Below are positions 20,876-33,927 of a DNA stretch of 64,000 nucleotides, piece after piece. The notes beneath the pieces are model-generated. The model saw only the letters and a list, made by a program, of their open reading frames with translations, was not told where the DNA came from and did no database searches. The DNA is from Mariannaea sp. PMI_226 (Eukaryota > Ascomycota > Sordariomycetes > Hypocreales > Nectriaceae). The position numbers and the translations under genes were made by a program. The stretch is from NCBI GenBank assembly GCA_024336345.1, contig JANFOG010000002.1:4340001-4404000 (forward strand), written 5' to 3'. Within the stretch, counting starts at the first letter, position 1; each line of letters begins with the position of its first letter.

Positions 20876-22297
20876 GCAAAACTATTTTTTGTAAAAGTAT
20901 CTCAGTCACGAATCAGATTTCTGGTCCTCATCTTTGTCTCCCTTTCATTTTTTTTTTTTTTTTTTTGGTTTGATTTGGCTTGGATGAGTTTAATAAAAGG
21001 ATAGGATTGACGCAACCAGCCGGTGTTTGCGTCTGGTCATACTATTTTGGGGCATCTATTGGCTGTGCTGTGGTGCATGTTGGGACAATAAGATAGAGGA
21101 TCCTGCAGTTGAAGCCGTGGTTAGTTCCAACCAGGTGTCTGTCTATGTGCAACTAAGTCAGTGGAGGTAATTAATTACCTTATTAGTTGCCTTTAACTGC
21201 AGTGAAGAACCTAGAACCTGGAACAAACCAACATCCTATACCAACAAACCACAAAGCACCTGCAGTAATTTGCCAACTAGCAGTCCTCTTTGGTGGTTGA
21301 CCTATTTCGAATCTGTGTCGACGACCCCGTGAGCGTTGACCAGATATTTGTTGGCCAGTAGATATATGTATCATGCGCATGTCATATTTGTCCCAGCTGA
21401 AAGGCCAACAAACAAAGGACTATGGAGCCCGCCTGATAGTCCCTCCATTACCCTCCACTGGCTCTCTTTGGTCTACATGCTCCATACGTACACACAAAGA
21501 GGAAGGCGGGCGTGCTGGGGAGGGCTAAGAGTGGCCCATTGGCTATGTCAGCCTTGCATAAAGGCCACCCGCAGCCCCCTTCTCCCCTTATCAACCCACT
21601 GAATCAGCCACTAAATTACCCCACTACGACCAGGGCACCTCCAGAAAATCACCTACGTAAAGTGCCTTAGTACTATATTAGGTACCTATCAAGGCCGGGA
21701 GTTGATTGACCCCAGTCAAGCGGCTTGTTGGGTCAGGTCAGTCTAAAATAGGTGCACTGCGTTGCATTGACTTGCGGCCTGGTCGTAATTTTTGCCCAGC
21801 AGCCAGCGGCTGAGCCCAAAAACACTTTCAACTCTGCATCAACTTCAACACCCTTCCGTGATCGCATCTCGCCCAGCCTCACTCCTCTGCCAATTCTTGC
21901 CCTGTTTCTGCTTAGCTTCCTGTCGCAGAATTTAATTACCGTGGTTGCTCAATCAAGTCGCAAAATCACCTCAACGGATTTTTCTCGTTTTACGATTCTC
22001 GGCTCTATCTAGTCCCCCCTCCCGCCTTTTCTCCCACTTTAAGGTACGACAGCAAGGTAATTTACCTAGAGTACGAGCTACGAAACGTCGCCGGCCCATA
22101 AACCACGTCGCAAGCGCCTTTGTCACCGAGCCGAGCTAGCTCAACAACTTTACCCATTCATGAATCCAGCCGCGCTCACCACCGAATAAAATACAATCTC
22201 GAGGGGCCTGCGTGAAACGAGAAGCTTCCTCGCTTCGTGCGTTACTGCTGCCCTTGCTTTCTCCCAATACCCTCTCACAAATCCACAGCCGGCAATC
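20876..22297. other. Spacer between DPH7 and MSN5
   Basis: The region just after 20876 is the DPH7 3' UTR, with a T homopolymer at 20948-20966. AGGTACCT lies at 21680, and a pyrimidine-rich MSN5 promoter and leader is visible from about 21880. A short open frame on the minus strand near 22136-22384 is the antisense of the MSN5 start. No gene was recognised. Confidence 0.6.
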
Positions 22298-25200
22298 ATG
22301 GCGGCCAACGGTAGCTCTACCGCAGGAAATGGCGGAGACCCTGATGTCCTCTCCAAGATACACCAAGCTCTCGAAGTTGTTCACAGCCCCTACTCGACCA
22401 ACGACGCTCGTCGCCAGGCCCAGTCCTTTCTCGAAGAGGTCAAAGATATACCCGAAGCCCCGCTACAAGGCTACAGCCTGGCTTCAGACAAGACACAATC
22501 CCCCGTTGTCCGCCACTACGCCCTCTCCCTCCTCGAGCATGCTATTCGATATCGATGGAATTCATACACGCAAGAACAGGCTGACGCTGTACGGATGTGG
22601 GTGATCGAGCTCGGTCAGGCCGTATCGAGAGACGACCCCTCGTATCTGAGGAACAAAACTGCCCAGCTGTGGATTGAGGTTGCCAAGCGCAGCTGGTGTG
22701 CTGAATGGATGGATATGGACGCCATGTTGTACCAGCTATGGCAGATTCCAGATTCATCTGTCCACAAAGAACTGGTCATGTTTGTGTTGGAGAACCTGTC
22801 GGACGAAGTCTTCACTGGCGATGACTCTGTCGTTGCCATGCGCGAAGGCGTTCTTAGCAAGGCTTGCGTTGAGATCTTCACACCAACTCACGTGCTGGTA
22901 GAAGCTTTCCCCAACCGACAACCAGGCCCAGATGTTCGTCATGGCCATGAGGGCTGGCTCAGCCGACTATCTGAGTTTCTCGACTACTGTCTCAACCAGG
23001 CGCCCAAAGATAATGAGGAAGTCAAATCGTGTACTCTCAAGGGTCTCTCGGTCCTATTGTCTCTTATGCCATGGGCTATTCCAAACTCTGTATCGGCGGC
23101 TCGTTGCGTCCCGATTATGTGTGCTGGGTTATCGTCACCACATGTTTCTATTCAGAAGGTGTGTGGCTCCCTCCCTGACTGACGAAACCCAGAGCAAGGC
23201 TAATGTGTACTCCTAGGCGTCTCTGGAAGCTCTCCACGCCCTGTACTGCCGAACTAATTTCAATGACACCGAGTTCCAAGACCTGGTTGCGCCAATGTAT
23301 ACCCCCTCTTCCATTGAGCTTTGCAAAGGGCTCCTGTCCTGGTCTGCCGTCGATCCTGAAGACATTGACGAAGACAAATATCAGACCCTGAAGAAGCTCT
23401 CGGAGGTAAGAAGCAATAAGCTCTTGAACCCCTTTGTATTCCTAGTGCTTATCGAGAAACAGTTACTCTCTTGTCTTGGTGATTATTTTGACCGCAAATT
23501 CCCTAAGCTGCCGGCCGAGGCGGCGAGAGCAGATTTTCTTAACCTCTTAGTTCAAGTCGTGCAACACCAGAGTCTGATGGTTTCGATTCCTATTCTTGTT
23601 ACTTGGACGAGACTTCTAAGCAACAGAAATATTGGACCGACAGAGCTTGTTTCACCCATGATCGGACCTCTCTTGGAGATTTGCAGTTCACGGCTAGTAC
23701 GATATGAAAACTTGCCTGAAGACACCCAAGAGCCCACGTTTTTGTATCTTTTGGAAGATACCGACACGATTCCGGAGAGGCATGCATTCCTCGGTAACTA
23801 TCGACGATACAGCTGCCAGATCATCGAGGCCATTGTGCAATTGAAGCTTGTCGACGCAGTATCACACATTCTCGGTCGGACAGAAGACATCCTCCAGCAT
23901 TTGTATCACGGGCAGCCGCCACTTGATGGTACGAACCTCATCTAATTGCACCTTGAAAGCATGTGCTAACAGTCCATGTCCAGTGCAAAATTACTCAAAG
24001 CACTCAATGCCGGTTCTACGAGTTGACTCTCATTTCACTGTCATTGAGGCCACAGTGAAAGGTTATTCGAAGTGGAAGCGAAGCCATCCTACTGGATTTG
24101 TAAGTGCTATTTGTTGTGCTTTCTTCGACCAACACACATCTAATCCGCGATCCGTATTCAGGAGCAGCAAATGGCGCAGTTGGAATCAAACTTGGAATCT
24201 TGGTGTAACAAGCTCTTGGAGATGAACTTTGAGGTTAGCAAAGACCCTGCCATGACAATGAAGAAATTACTCACTTTATATCCACCCAGGACCCCATGAT
24301 CAGGAAGCGTACTCTTCAACTCCTGGTTTATTTTTCGACTACGGCGCTCAACAAGAACGCGCCTTTCATGTTGAAAGTATTGGAGCATATCTTGATGACA
24401 TGGCCAGCCCTGCAGCCAGATCACCGCGCATACAACGATGCTATCAAGGATTTGCAGGGCGAGAGTATGGTTGAGCTCCAAAGACTTGCATCAGAGATGC
24501 CAGATCACCTTTTGGTAAGAGCATCTTTCCAAAGTCCTTCCCACATCCGCTAACAAAAGAACTTCATTTCAGGGTGTATATGATCAGATCGAAAACAGAG
24601 TAAACGAGATGATGTCCTCGGGAACATTGGACGAGAAAAGATCCATCGCGTACAAAAGCTTTCTATTCATCATCATGTAAGAATTATACAGCTCTTAAGC
24701 AAGACCATTGGACTAACACATTTTGCGCCACAGTCATCGAGCAAATAGTGTCGATGCCCAGGCGAAAATCCAGAAACTCCGTGAGTTCATTGACCCTGTC
24801 AAGGCCCAGTGGCAAACAGACAATGTGCGTTCCGCTCTCAAGTCATATTCGAGTTTCTGTGAATTCCTGGGTCTGGATAAGGCGCAAAAGTACCTGGCCA
24901 GCCGACAGGCACATAAGATTGAGGACTGGGGCTCGTGCGAGCTTGATGCTGAAGGCCTCGCACTTCAGGCTGAGCTTGAAGAACGATTGAAGGTGAGAAT
25001 CGAGATGAGAACTAACGCCGTGAGAAGCCGCTGACACTTGTTTTAGCTTCTTCCTCTCCGCTCTACCAAGTCCTTCCTCGCTTTCTCTGTGGAAAGACTG
25101 GAAAAGTCATCGCCAGCATTCAAGGCTTCGTACGCCCTATGGCAAGATGGGTTCGAGAGCATTCTTGCCGATCTTCTCGAATTTTTGAGGTATGTTCCCA

Positions 25201-26672
25201 TTATATCACCGTCCCGATATTACACATTCTAATCCTCCTGGACCAGTTTTGCCCATGCATCCCATAACCCAGACAACTGGGCGGATCTTCCACCCGACAT
25301 GCGTTCTATGGTCAGCCGGGTCCTGAGTGACCGCTTCTGGCAGGCTGGAATCTCAGAGGGGAGCAAGGACGACTTCTATGCACGTGTTATGGATAAGAAG
25401 AACACCATCGAAGGCCTTGCCTCCTCCATTCGTGGGTCTATCAGATTTGTTAGGGAGACTTGTTATGCAGTGATATACTGTATGAGCCGGCTAGAGATGC
25501 AGTTCTACGGATTCCAGGGGCTCTCAGCTCCCCTATCCAAGGCGCTGTTTGCCGATTCAATCTGGCTTTCGACACACCAGCAGAGCAATCTCCTTAATCT
25601 GGTTAGATATCTCGTCGATGATTGCCCTGTCGATTATCGGGAGCACTTCCTCCCTCAGATTCTGTCGTCGTGCTTCCAGCAGATGGACGCCAAGGTGAAT
25701 GGAGAGTGGGCGAAATTGGAGCAGCAGCAAACAGTTGCAGCAGAAGGCGAAGCCGGTCTCAAAGAGGAAATGAAGGCCGAGAGTATCCTGCGTCAAGTAA
25801 CATATACGGCAGTGTTGATGGTGGTAGATTTCCTGGACCCAACCAAACCAAGTGAGTTTTGGAACGTGATCAAATGGAGTAATCAACCTAACTAAGAGAC
25901 AGATCCAACAACACTCAAAGCCCGAGCGCTCCAGAGCGCTGCCCCTGATGCCGTCGATTCAGCGTACCCTACTCTACGACGCTTCTGCCTGCTTCGTCAA
26001 GAAGTGGTGGAGCCCTTACTAGTCTTCTGCGCCCATGGCATCCGCATGCGAGATACACGATGCTGTAGCATGATTCTACGGCTGTTTATTTCGCTCATAC
26101 CCGAATTTCACCTCACGGAGGCTCAACTACAGAAACTGAACCGAGGAGGAAATCCCGTGGATCCTTTCACGGTGCCTGCCGCAATTTCTTCTGCCATTAG
26201 AGAGTTCATTTCGATGGATGTGCTCAAAGCCTGTATCACTTCCTTCCACGAGCCCTACTTTGTTGAGCTCCAGAAGGAGCTTGCGACTTTAATCGCCAGC
26301 ATCATTGTTTACTACAGCCCGATGACTTCGACGCCACGAGATGTTTTGCTTTCCTTGCCAAACATCAACCCCGCGGACTTGGACCGGCTCACAAGCTACA
26401 TGAGCAAGCCCGGAGCACACACCCGTCAACAGCGTGCACTCGTCCTAGATCTGCTCAAGGATCTGAAGGGTGTCAGTGTGTCGGAGATGGGCAAGCTTCC
26501 CGAGAGCAGCGGGTTTGGACCTCGGGGAAAGAGGAGTGCTCGAAGCAAGATGGCTCAGGCGTTCATGAGTGAGCCGGCGACGACCGAGACTACTAGATCT
26601 GGTGGCATGGCTGGTGTCAGCAGAGCTACTCCAGATGCTCTGGAGGGGGTGTCTAATCTATTCGAAGGATAG
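22298..26672 (+). CDS. MSN5: Exportin-5/MSN5-type karyopherin
   Basis: Eleven exons (22298..23158, 23217..23405, 23463..23928, 23984..24099, 24162..24233, 24290..24514, 24573..24676, 24734..24992, 25047..25189, 25247..25851, 25903..26672) join in frame to 1269 residues, the expected exportin-5 size. The N-terminus is an importin-beta-like repeat (SPYSTNDARRQAQSFLEEVK, SPVVRHYALSLLEHAIRYRW) followed by an Xpo1-like block (YLRNKTAQLWIEVAKRSW). The rest is HEAT-type helical repeats. Yeast Msn5 exports phosphoproteins (Pho4, Far1, Ste5, Msn2/4) and re-exports tRNA with Ran-GTP; animal exportin-5 carries pre-miRNA and tRNA. Every internal exon boundary is canonical GT-AG and phase-consistent. The intron at 23406-23462 is 57 nt with no in-frame stop, so retention would be silent for frame. 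The basic Ser-rich C-terminus (GKRSARSKMAQ) is probably disordered. Confidence 0.93.
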
Positions 26673-29600
26673 AGGACATGTGTGTAGGACAATTTTCATC
26701 ACGTTGACGATGGATAGATGGCAAGCCCATGGCTATCATCTGCAAGTTGCGGTCTACAGGAAGCGAGCTGGCCATCCAGGGCATGTTGGTAGACCGAGAG
26801 ACTTAGAAAGAGGGATAATGCGAGTCTTCGAGATGGAGAGCAGTCGTGGAGCCCGTAGTGTTGATGACTGGGGACAATCTTGGCTTGCCTGCTTGGCGAG
26901 ATCGAACGGGAGTAATTTTTGGGGAGCAAGAGGCGCTGAGAAGGAAAGGTACCAAAGGAATCGGATGGATATTTTTTTCTCCTGGGACGACTAGAGCGAG
27001 CATGGGTCTGTCTTTGTTTTCTTCTTGATAGACACACGCTGCTTGCATTTGGCTATAGAGGAAACGATACTGAAGCCTCTTATAAGACTCTTGAGAGGAC
27101 GTTTGTATATTGTCGTCGTCGTCGTTCTATTGTTCAGTGCTCCGTGGCTTGCTGAACCTGTTATGTTCATGTCTTAAAAGCGATAGTGATGAAATGTCTG
27201 AATATACTTGTTCTCAAACATTTACTCTTTCTTGGTGTATTGGTACAGAATGGGCGTTTCCATGCTCGCAATTCTGCAACAAGAATTTTTGCAACAAGAC
27301 AAAGCAGAAGGCAAGGCGGAAGAGAAGCAACTCCTCATCCCCTTCTAAGGGGAAAAATGAGGCCTCCCCGCGTGTTACAGGAGGAATGGATAGATGGATA
27401 GATGGGCCGGAGCATATCGGACCTGGACATGCACATCTTGGTCCGGCAAGCTGAGATTAGCTAGGTCCCTGTCTTGCAGGGTAGTCAGTTTCTTTCTGTG
27501 CGAAGCTGCTAATGATGACTTCATCAACCTTCCTACTTGGCATTATCAGTATTTGGACGTCGTCGCATATAGTACTATTCAAGTGGTTGACATGTCTCCC
27601 TCTCACTGCTTGTGAGGATAGATGAGGGCGCGCAGAAAGCAGGTAGCCCACCTTCAGGGTACCTAATTTACGAGGTACGACATGGTGCGTCGGGAATATG
27701 CCTGAAGTGCCTCTCCTGTCCGTCCCGTCCCCTGCGTATAAATGAAGTATCGATTGGTGGATGTGAAACCTTTTCAACGGGTAGGAGTGTCAGATTACCG
27801 AGACATGGCTGCGGACCATCTCTTCTCTTGAGGGCTAGCGTTTCCATCTCAGGTCGCATATTATCGATGCAAATGTAGGATGGGTCCCGCGTGAAGTGTT
27901 ACTTGAAATAGGCACAAAGCCCGTTACTACCCCTTCATAAGAGTAGGGGGGGGGGGCAGTACTGTGTTGGACTCTGTCACTATGTGAAAAAGGTGAATAT
28001 CTCCTTTCACCTCTCTTTTTTCTCTCTCGTTCCTAGGAAAAAGAAAAGAAGAAAAGGAGAACAAAGAGAAAGGAAACACCAAAAGAAAAAAAAAGGAAAG
28101 GCGAAAGAAGAAACGAACTAAATGTTTATATAAGCGGCCGAGACAAGGATTACCTGGTATAATGGATTACCAGAAATCGTGCATCATTATACGGCCCTTA
28201 CACGTATATATATATATAAATATATCGTCCGTAAAGCTTACGGACAATACCAACAAGAAACGTATCCCCATCTCCCGTCAGCGTGCACAGAATGGAGACT
28301 GATTAAAACCCCCAGTAGCATCCGTAACCCAAATTTGTCTACTATGGTTATTACCTACCAGTCGCTGTCAGTTCCGACTCTTGCCTAGTAACAGAAATCA
28401 GCCTGGCTAAGAGAGTCTGGTCACTGCTCTTGTTCTCACCTCTCATCCACTCTCTATGTTCTCACTACTTTCTCTATTTGGGCTGCCTATAAGTCCTGTC
28501 TTTCACTCTGGCAGCATAACCTCGTACCACATAAAAAAATAAAAATAAAAATAAAAACTCTCATAATTATGGAGTAGTATATAATTTATAAATGTTATGG
28601 CCCTCTAATTATGAAGACAGATAAGAATTAATACTCTTTGCCCTGTCGGCTGACTATATATGTTCCTATGTTTCAGTTTGATTTTCGCTTTCCAGCGGTA
28701 ATGTATTGTTGCTTGCTTAGCTCTGCTAACTGATATGGCTTTTGGTGAAGTGAGCCCCATTTGATGGTCCTCATTGACTCAATGAAGAGCCGATTGAAGG
28801 ATTTTGGATGGCTATAGTCAATAGAATAATTCTATAGGGGGCGGTGCTTTGATAGTAGTGCCCTAATAGGTCAATCTGTAGACGGCTGTTGTTTAGCATT
28901 GTGCGGCGATCATGGCCGTGCAAGTGCTTCTTAATTCAAGCGACCCATGTTATGGGCTAACTTCGAAATACAGCTATCCGCCAGAAGCGGGCAATAACTT
29001 AGGTAGTATACTATGCCGTTCCTATCTTCGTTTTCGAAGGGATTCTACCACCGGGCTCCCGGATCCTCTCCCCCACACTGGTTAGGGTTTTCTTAGGCGG
29101 TATTGAGTTGATGGATATGGTCGGCTAGCTTGGTAACTGCACTGCCACTTTTGGTGTTTGAAATTGCGGTTGAGCTGTCTCGATTCCAGCTTGATTGGCT
29201 ACCTAAGAGACAGTTGCACAGCGAAACCCCTACCTATAGCTGGTGATATAATAGTAGGGCACCCAAAAGCAAGAATAATACCACAGTAATCTGTAATGTG
29301 CAATCTGTAACCTGTCAAATGGTGGCGTATGCAGCAAATAACGTTACGGGTCACGGCCAACCCCGCAGCCCAACCCCCCTGTATATCGCTGAAGAAGATG
29401 CCTTCCCCTCTCCAGTCAACGATCAGCCCCTCATGCTTGGCTTTTCAGGAACGCAGTGGTTGGATTTTGTTTTTAGCCTACATGACGGCTCCGGTGGTTT
29501 GCCTACCCTCGTGTCTCATCCAGGAGAGTGAGTGTTTGAAGTTGACCTCCAACTGCGGAGTCAATCACTGTGGCCTTGGTGGTGTTCAAGAAATTTAGGT

Positions 29601-31690
29601 TGAAGAAACCCGACATCTCGAGCAACGCATAGATAGAGTCAAGGCGCTCTAGAGTGACAAAAAAGTAGCCTCCTCATCACGAGTTGTCATGGTTTTCCAA
29701 GCAATCTGCACAGATTACCGGGGGTTGAAAAATGAAGAGTCGAGATTTACGGCAAGGACCGAAATATAGAAACAGGCACAGGGTTGGCCTGCACTCCCCC
29801 CCTCCCGCGGGTACTGTGATTGCAGTAAGCTACGTTGGCTACTTATCTCCCTTACACAGTAGTTTTCATAACACTACTTCACAGATCTGCACGCATGATT
29901 ACATAGGTATTGGGCACCAAATGAGCGTGTGAAGATCCATCCAAAAGCACGATTCAATCGGAAATGTTCCATGTCAAAATGGAACCTAGCTGCCCCAGCC
30001 AAGGTTTGTAATCCCTGCGACCTGTAAATCGAGTTTCACTCCTAGTGCTGACACATAGCTGCCGCACTACGACACAGTTAGGTACCTACAGTACCTACCC
30101 TACCCTACTTGAACAGATTAGTGGCTTTCGCGTCCAAGTGGTGTGGAAGTTGGTGGAGGTGCCTTAGTAGGGACGGGAGCACGCCTACTGTACCTACTAG
30201 GAGGGCACTGGCAGGCAGCGTTCAGGTGGCGCCCCCCTCCCCTTCAGAGTGCTCTGTGCTATACTTGCCTGTGCAAACATCCTGTCCTTATTCGGTGCTG
30301 CACGGTCACACCCACACATACACGCTGCCACTTCTGCAAGCAGGTACCCTAATTAGGTGCCTTAACCTCCCCGTCTCCAAGCATTAATTGCCCTGCATGA
30401 ATTACTGAGTCGAGTTGGGAAGGAAGGTGAGATTGAACTACCTCTTCAGTCTGTAGTCTACCTGGGTACCTACTCTACATCTGTATGTTCCCTCGCGCTT
30501 CTAAACCAAAGACTCGTTCTTCCAACTTCAAAACATTGAATTGAATGGAGCCTTCTCTTTTCCCTTCATCCCCTCCCATCTGTCAAGACTGCCAAATTGA
30601 TAAACTAGTCGACGACAAGGCTGCAGAGCACTGGCGTCGTTAGTAGCTGTGGCTTGCCCTTTTGCATACTCACCCTTTCAGCTCCTCGGCCGCTACCAGC
30701 TTCGTATTTCCTTGTTTCTAGCCCCCTACTTAGTGCCTGCATCTGTGGCGTCTCCAGTTCCTTCAAGATTCATCTCCGTCTCCAAATGCTGTTGACGGTC
30801 AACAACCGCAACTCAATATTGACCGCTTTTTTCTTCTTTCAGAGCCAAGAAGGATATTAAAAAACAAAAACAAAAAAAAGACGAAAGAAGCAAAAAGAAA
30901 GAAAAGGATAAAAAAGCAACTTCTCTAACAATCCAGCCCACAACGGAGTTCCTTACGAATGAAATCCCGCCACTTTCCGTTGCCTCTTCTGTCCCCCTTG
31001 TCTCCTTGTCCTCCCCCATTCTGGGTTCCACCACCATCCGTCGTCGTCGCCTGTTTGGGCCTGTCCGTGTAAGGCAAAGCGAAGCAAACAATCGATTCCC
31101 TTCTTGCAACTCTACGCCACTCTTTCTTTTCTTGCAATTCCTGCATCTCTCATCCCTCATCTTTCTCGCCTGCATTCTTTTTTTCTCTCCTCCATTCTAC
31201 CAAACGCCACTCGTTACTGATTGCGCCCAGCTCCTCTCATATCAAGCTTTCGCCGCGGACTTCCTACACCTACGCATAGTCTGTCAAGCTTTCATCACAC
31301 GCCGGCCACTCATCTTGACTGGATGTTTGCTCATATTCTAGCAGCAACAGCATGTGCGGTAACTGGTAACTGGATTCTTGAACTTATCGCTTCGTCCGTA
31401 CCCACGCATTCTCTCCCTCAATCTCGCTCATCGGGCCATTGTCGATCGATAAGTACTTAATCTTGCACGGGTGTTGACCTTCCTTCCGTGGGAGCTCTTT
31501 TGATCTTCCTAACCCACCATATGCAACCTCGCATTGTTGTACGCCCGTTGATTCGGTCTACTGTCCACTTCATCGCCGTTTGACACGTAGTCTTTCATCA
31601 GTCTCTCAATCACCCCATCAATTTCGTCTCTGAAACGCAGGTTTCTACTCTTGGCACGTTACTGCTTCAACGTTTTCGAATTCGTTCGCC
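26673..31690. other. 5 kb gene-poor spacer
   Basis: No convincing coding gene was found on either strand. Features seen are a G-tract near 27944, purine-rich sequence (28035-28110), a TA-rich run with a short hairpin (28203-28245), an AT-rich island (about 28530-28640), an AGGTACCT at 30080 and a CT-rich leader in front of the Zn2Cys6 gene (30490-31690). The central part (about 28500-29300) could be decayed repeat DNA, but no transposase or terminal repeat was recognised. Confidence 0.55.
28227..28245. repeat. Short perfect hairpin next to TA run
   Basis: GTCCGTAA and TTACGGAC form an 8-bp stem with a 3-base loop, directly after a (TA)n run at 28203-28225. It resembles a terminator or cruciform but has no assigned gene. 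Confidence 0.7.
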
Positions 31691-33927
31691 ATGGTTTACT
31701 GTGGTAAGCCTTCACGGGGCTGCCAGATGTGCAGAGCCCGACGGATCAAGGTATGTAAACCATAGGCAGGTAACCCCTCGCCAGTTTTCTCCTGTCCTTC
31801 TCCCTCTGTCTCTCTCTCTACAATGTCTACCTAGATAAATTGCCCTAACCTCGCCGCTCGCTGCTCGTAGTGTGACGAGACGAAGCCTACATGCAATCAA
31901 TGCGCCAAATCTCGAAGACAGTGTCCTGGTTACAAGGACGAGTTTGACTTGGTTTTCCGAAACGAGACTCAAGCTACTGAGCGACGAGCTCAGAAAGCTA
32001 ACAGGAAGGCCCTTGCCCAAAAGCAAGGGAAGAGTGCGAGTGACCGAGAAGGCACCAAAGCCTCCGCTACGAGCAAGAGAAGTCAGGATCAATCTCCCCT
32101 AGCGACGCTTAATCTTCCATTTGAGCAACAAGCAACCTGCCACTTCATCTCCAACTTCGTCTTGCTTCCTCGCTATGACAGCACCCGTGGCTATTTGGAA
32201 TTTGTTCTTCCCTTACTCAAGGGCGAAGATACCGCTCCTCATTTCAAGGCTGCGTTTGATGCTTGCGCTGTTGCTTCGCTTGGAAATCGTGTTGGTCCCG
32301 GAAACAATTTGGACAGCCAAGCACTGGGGCATTATACTAAGGCGCTCGCCGCCACCTTTGCCGCTCTGAAAGACCCTAACCATGCCACATCAGATTCTAC
32401 TTTGGCCGCTATTCTTCTGTTAGGACTGTTCGAAAATATCTCTGCGAAGCAGTTGGGTATGCTAGCCTGGGGCTCTCATATCGAAGGCGCAATACAGCTA
32501 GTCAAGGCCAGAGGCAAATCTCAGATAGAATCTAAGGTTGGTCTGGCTTTGTTCGTGGCTGTTCGAACACAGATGGTAAGCTATTCGACCTCCCGTTCTA
32601 CTCTAAGGAAAAGAGAGACAAGGATCTAAATTTGAGAAACAGATTATTCATACCTTGACCTCTGGAAAGGCTCCAATTATGGGTGTAGAATGGTGGTTTG
32701 GTAACGCCGTCAAGAATCACTATGGTGCCGAGTGCCAGAGACTCAATGTACGCACGGCGGAGCTAAGAGCGGAAGTAAATCGTCTCATGGCAACCCTGGC
32801 TCGAAGCCCCGAAAATATCGAGCTACTCCTCGACATGATCCGGCGCTGTCAGACAGTTGACCAACAACATGTTAACTGGGTAAGAGGGCTCCCTGAATAC
32901 TTTCGCTATAAGTCTGTTGCCTGGGAAGACAATGTTCCCAATGGAAACTATGCCTTGGCTGAAGTGTTCCCTGGCCGCGTCGATGCGTACCAGGACTTGT
33001 GGGTTGTTAGCGTCTGGAACTTGATGCGCTGCTCTCGCATCATCCTGGCCTCATTGATTGTACGCTGTGCAGCCTGGGTTTGTTCTCCCGTCGATTATCG
33101 AACGACACCTGAATATGCGACGGCAGCGCGGACTTGTGTTGAGCTGATCACTGACATTATTGCATCGGTTCCGTTCCAACTCGGTTGGTTTTCTCAACGG
33201 AGGGATTTACTCGAACGTGAACACCTTTCGACCTTTGGATGTGGCGAAGAAGATGCTCTCAAGGGCTTGCCAGGGTATTTCCTCACCTGGCCGCTTACAT
33301 GCATTCAAGGCCAGGACTACACAACAGACGCTCAAAGGGCCTGGACTAAGGGTCGACTCCAGTTTATTGGCAATCAGTTAGGGATTCGATATGCCAATCT
33401 GTTGAACCAGGTAAGAGTTAGAGTTAAATGCCTGCTTTCTCTTCCCCCTTCGCTATCCCTTTTTTCTTCATTTCTCCTGTGTTCCAAATTCAGGACTGAC
33501 AGAACGATAGCTCAACCTTCGAGTTCCCTCGATGCTAATCCGCCGTGATGGTCTGATGGCCAATCCTTATCCGATGGCCCATAATTTCGAGAAACTCCTG
33601 TCAGCGAGATCCGCACCACCGTCTGAGGGATATTCAATGAATCCCATCCAACAAAGAGAGGCTATGCAAAAAGCACAGAGAGACCGGGAAAAGACCGAGT
33701 TGCTCATCAAGGCTATGGGCACTTCTGGGCAATTGGATAAAGGTTCCGTGGCAAGATGGCTACAGGTGCGCAGTGCAACCATGGAACCCAGCAATACTGC
33801 GTAGCTTTTGTGTCCTCTAAATCACCGATCCTTCGCTGCTTGATATATGAGTGTGTGATAGGAGTGCGGGTGTGGACTATAGGCTTCTTCGCCTGGTGGA
33901 CCGAACAGCAAGGTCTACGCATATTGA
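31691..33927 (+). CDS. Zn2Cys6 (C6 zinc cluster) transcription factor
   Basis: Five exons (31691..31750, 31871..32575, 32643..33410, 33511..33765, 33883..33927) join to 610 residues. The zinc cluster is at the N-terminus: C11-x2-C14-x6-C21-x6-C28-x2-C31-x6-C38, with basic RARRIK between C14 and C21. Intron 1 (120 bp) falls immediately before C21. A basic linker (about 50-95) follows, then a long helical regulatory region starting LPFEQQATCHFISNFVLLPR, of the fungal_trans_2 type. Such proteins bind DNA in the nucleus; the target pathway is unknown and no biosynthetic cluster is adjacent. The last exon is a judgement: reading through the donor at 33766 instead would end the protein at 33804 with VRSATMEPSNTA, whereas splicing gives ASSPGGPNSKVYAY. 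The leader upstream is long and CT-rich. Confidence 0.9.

Noticed and set aside
29298..29598. Two overlapping frames of 77 and 89 codons in the gene desert
   Set aside because: No conserved motif, no plausible splice partners and low-complexity surroundings.
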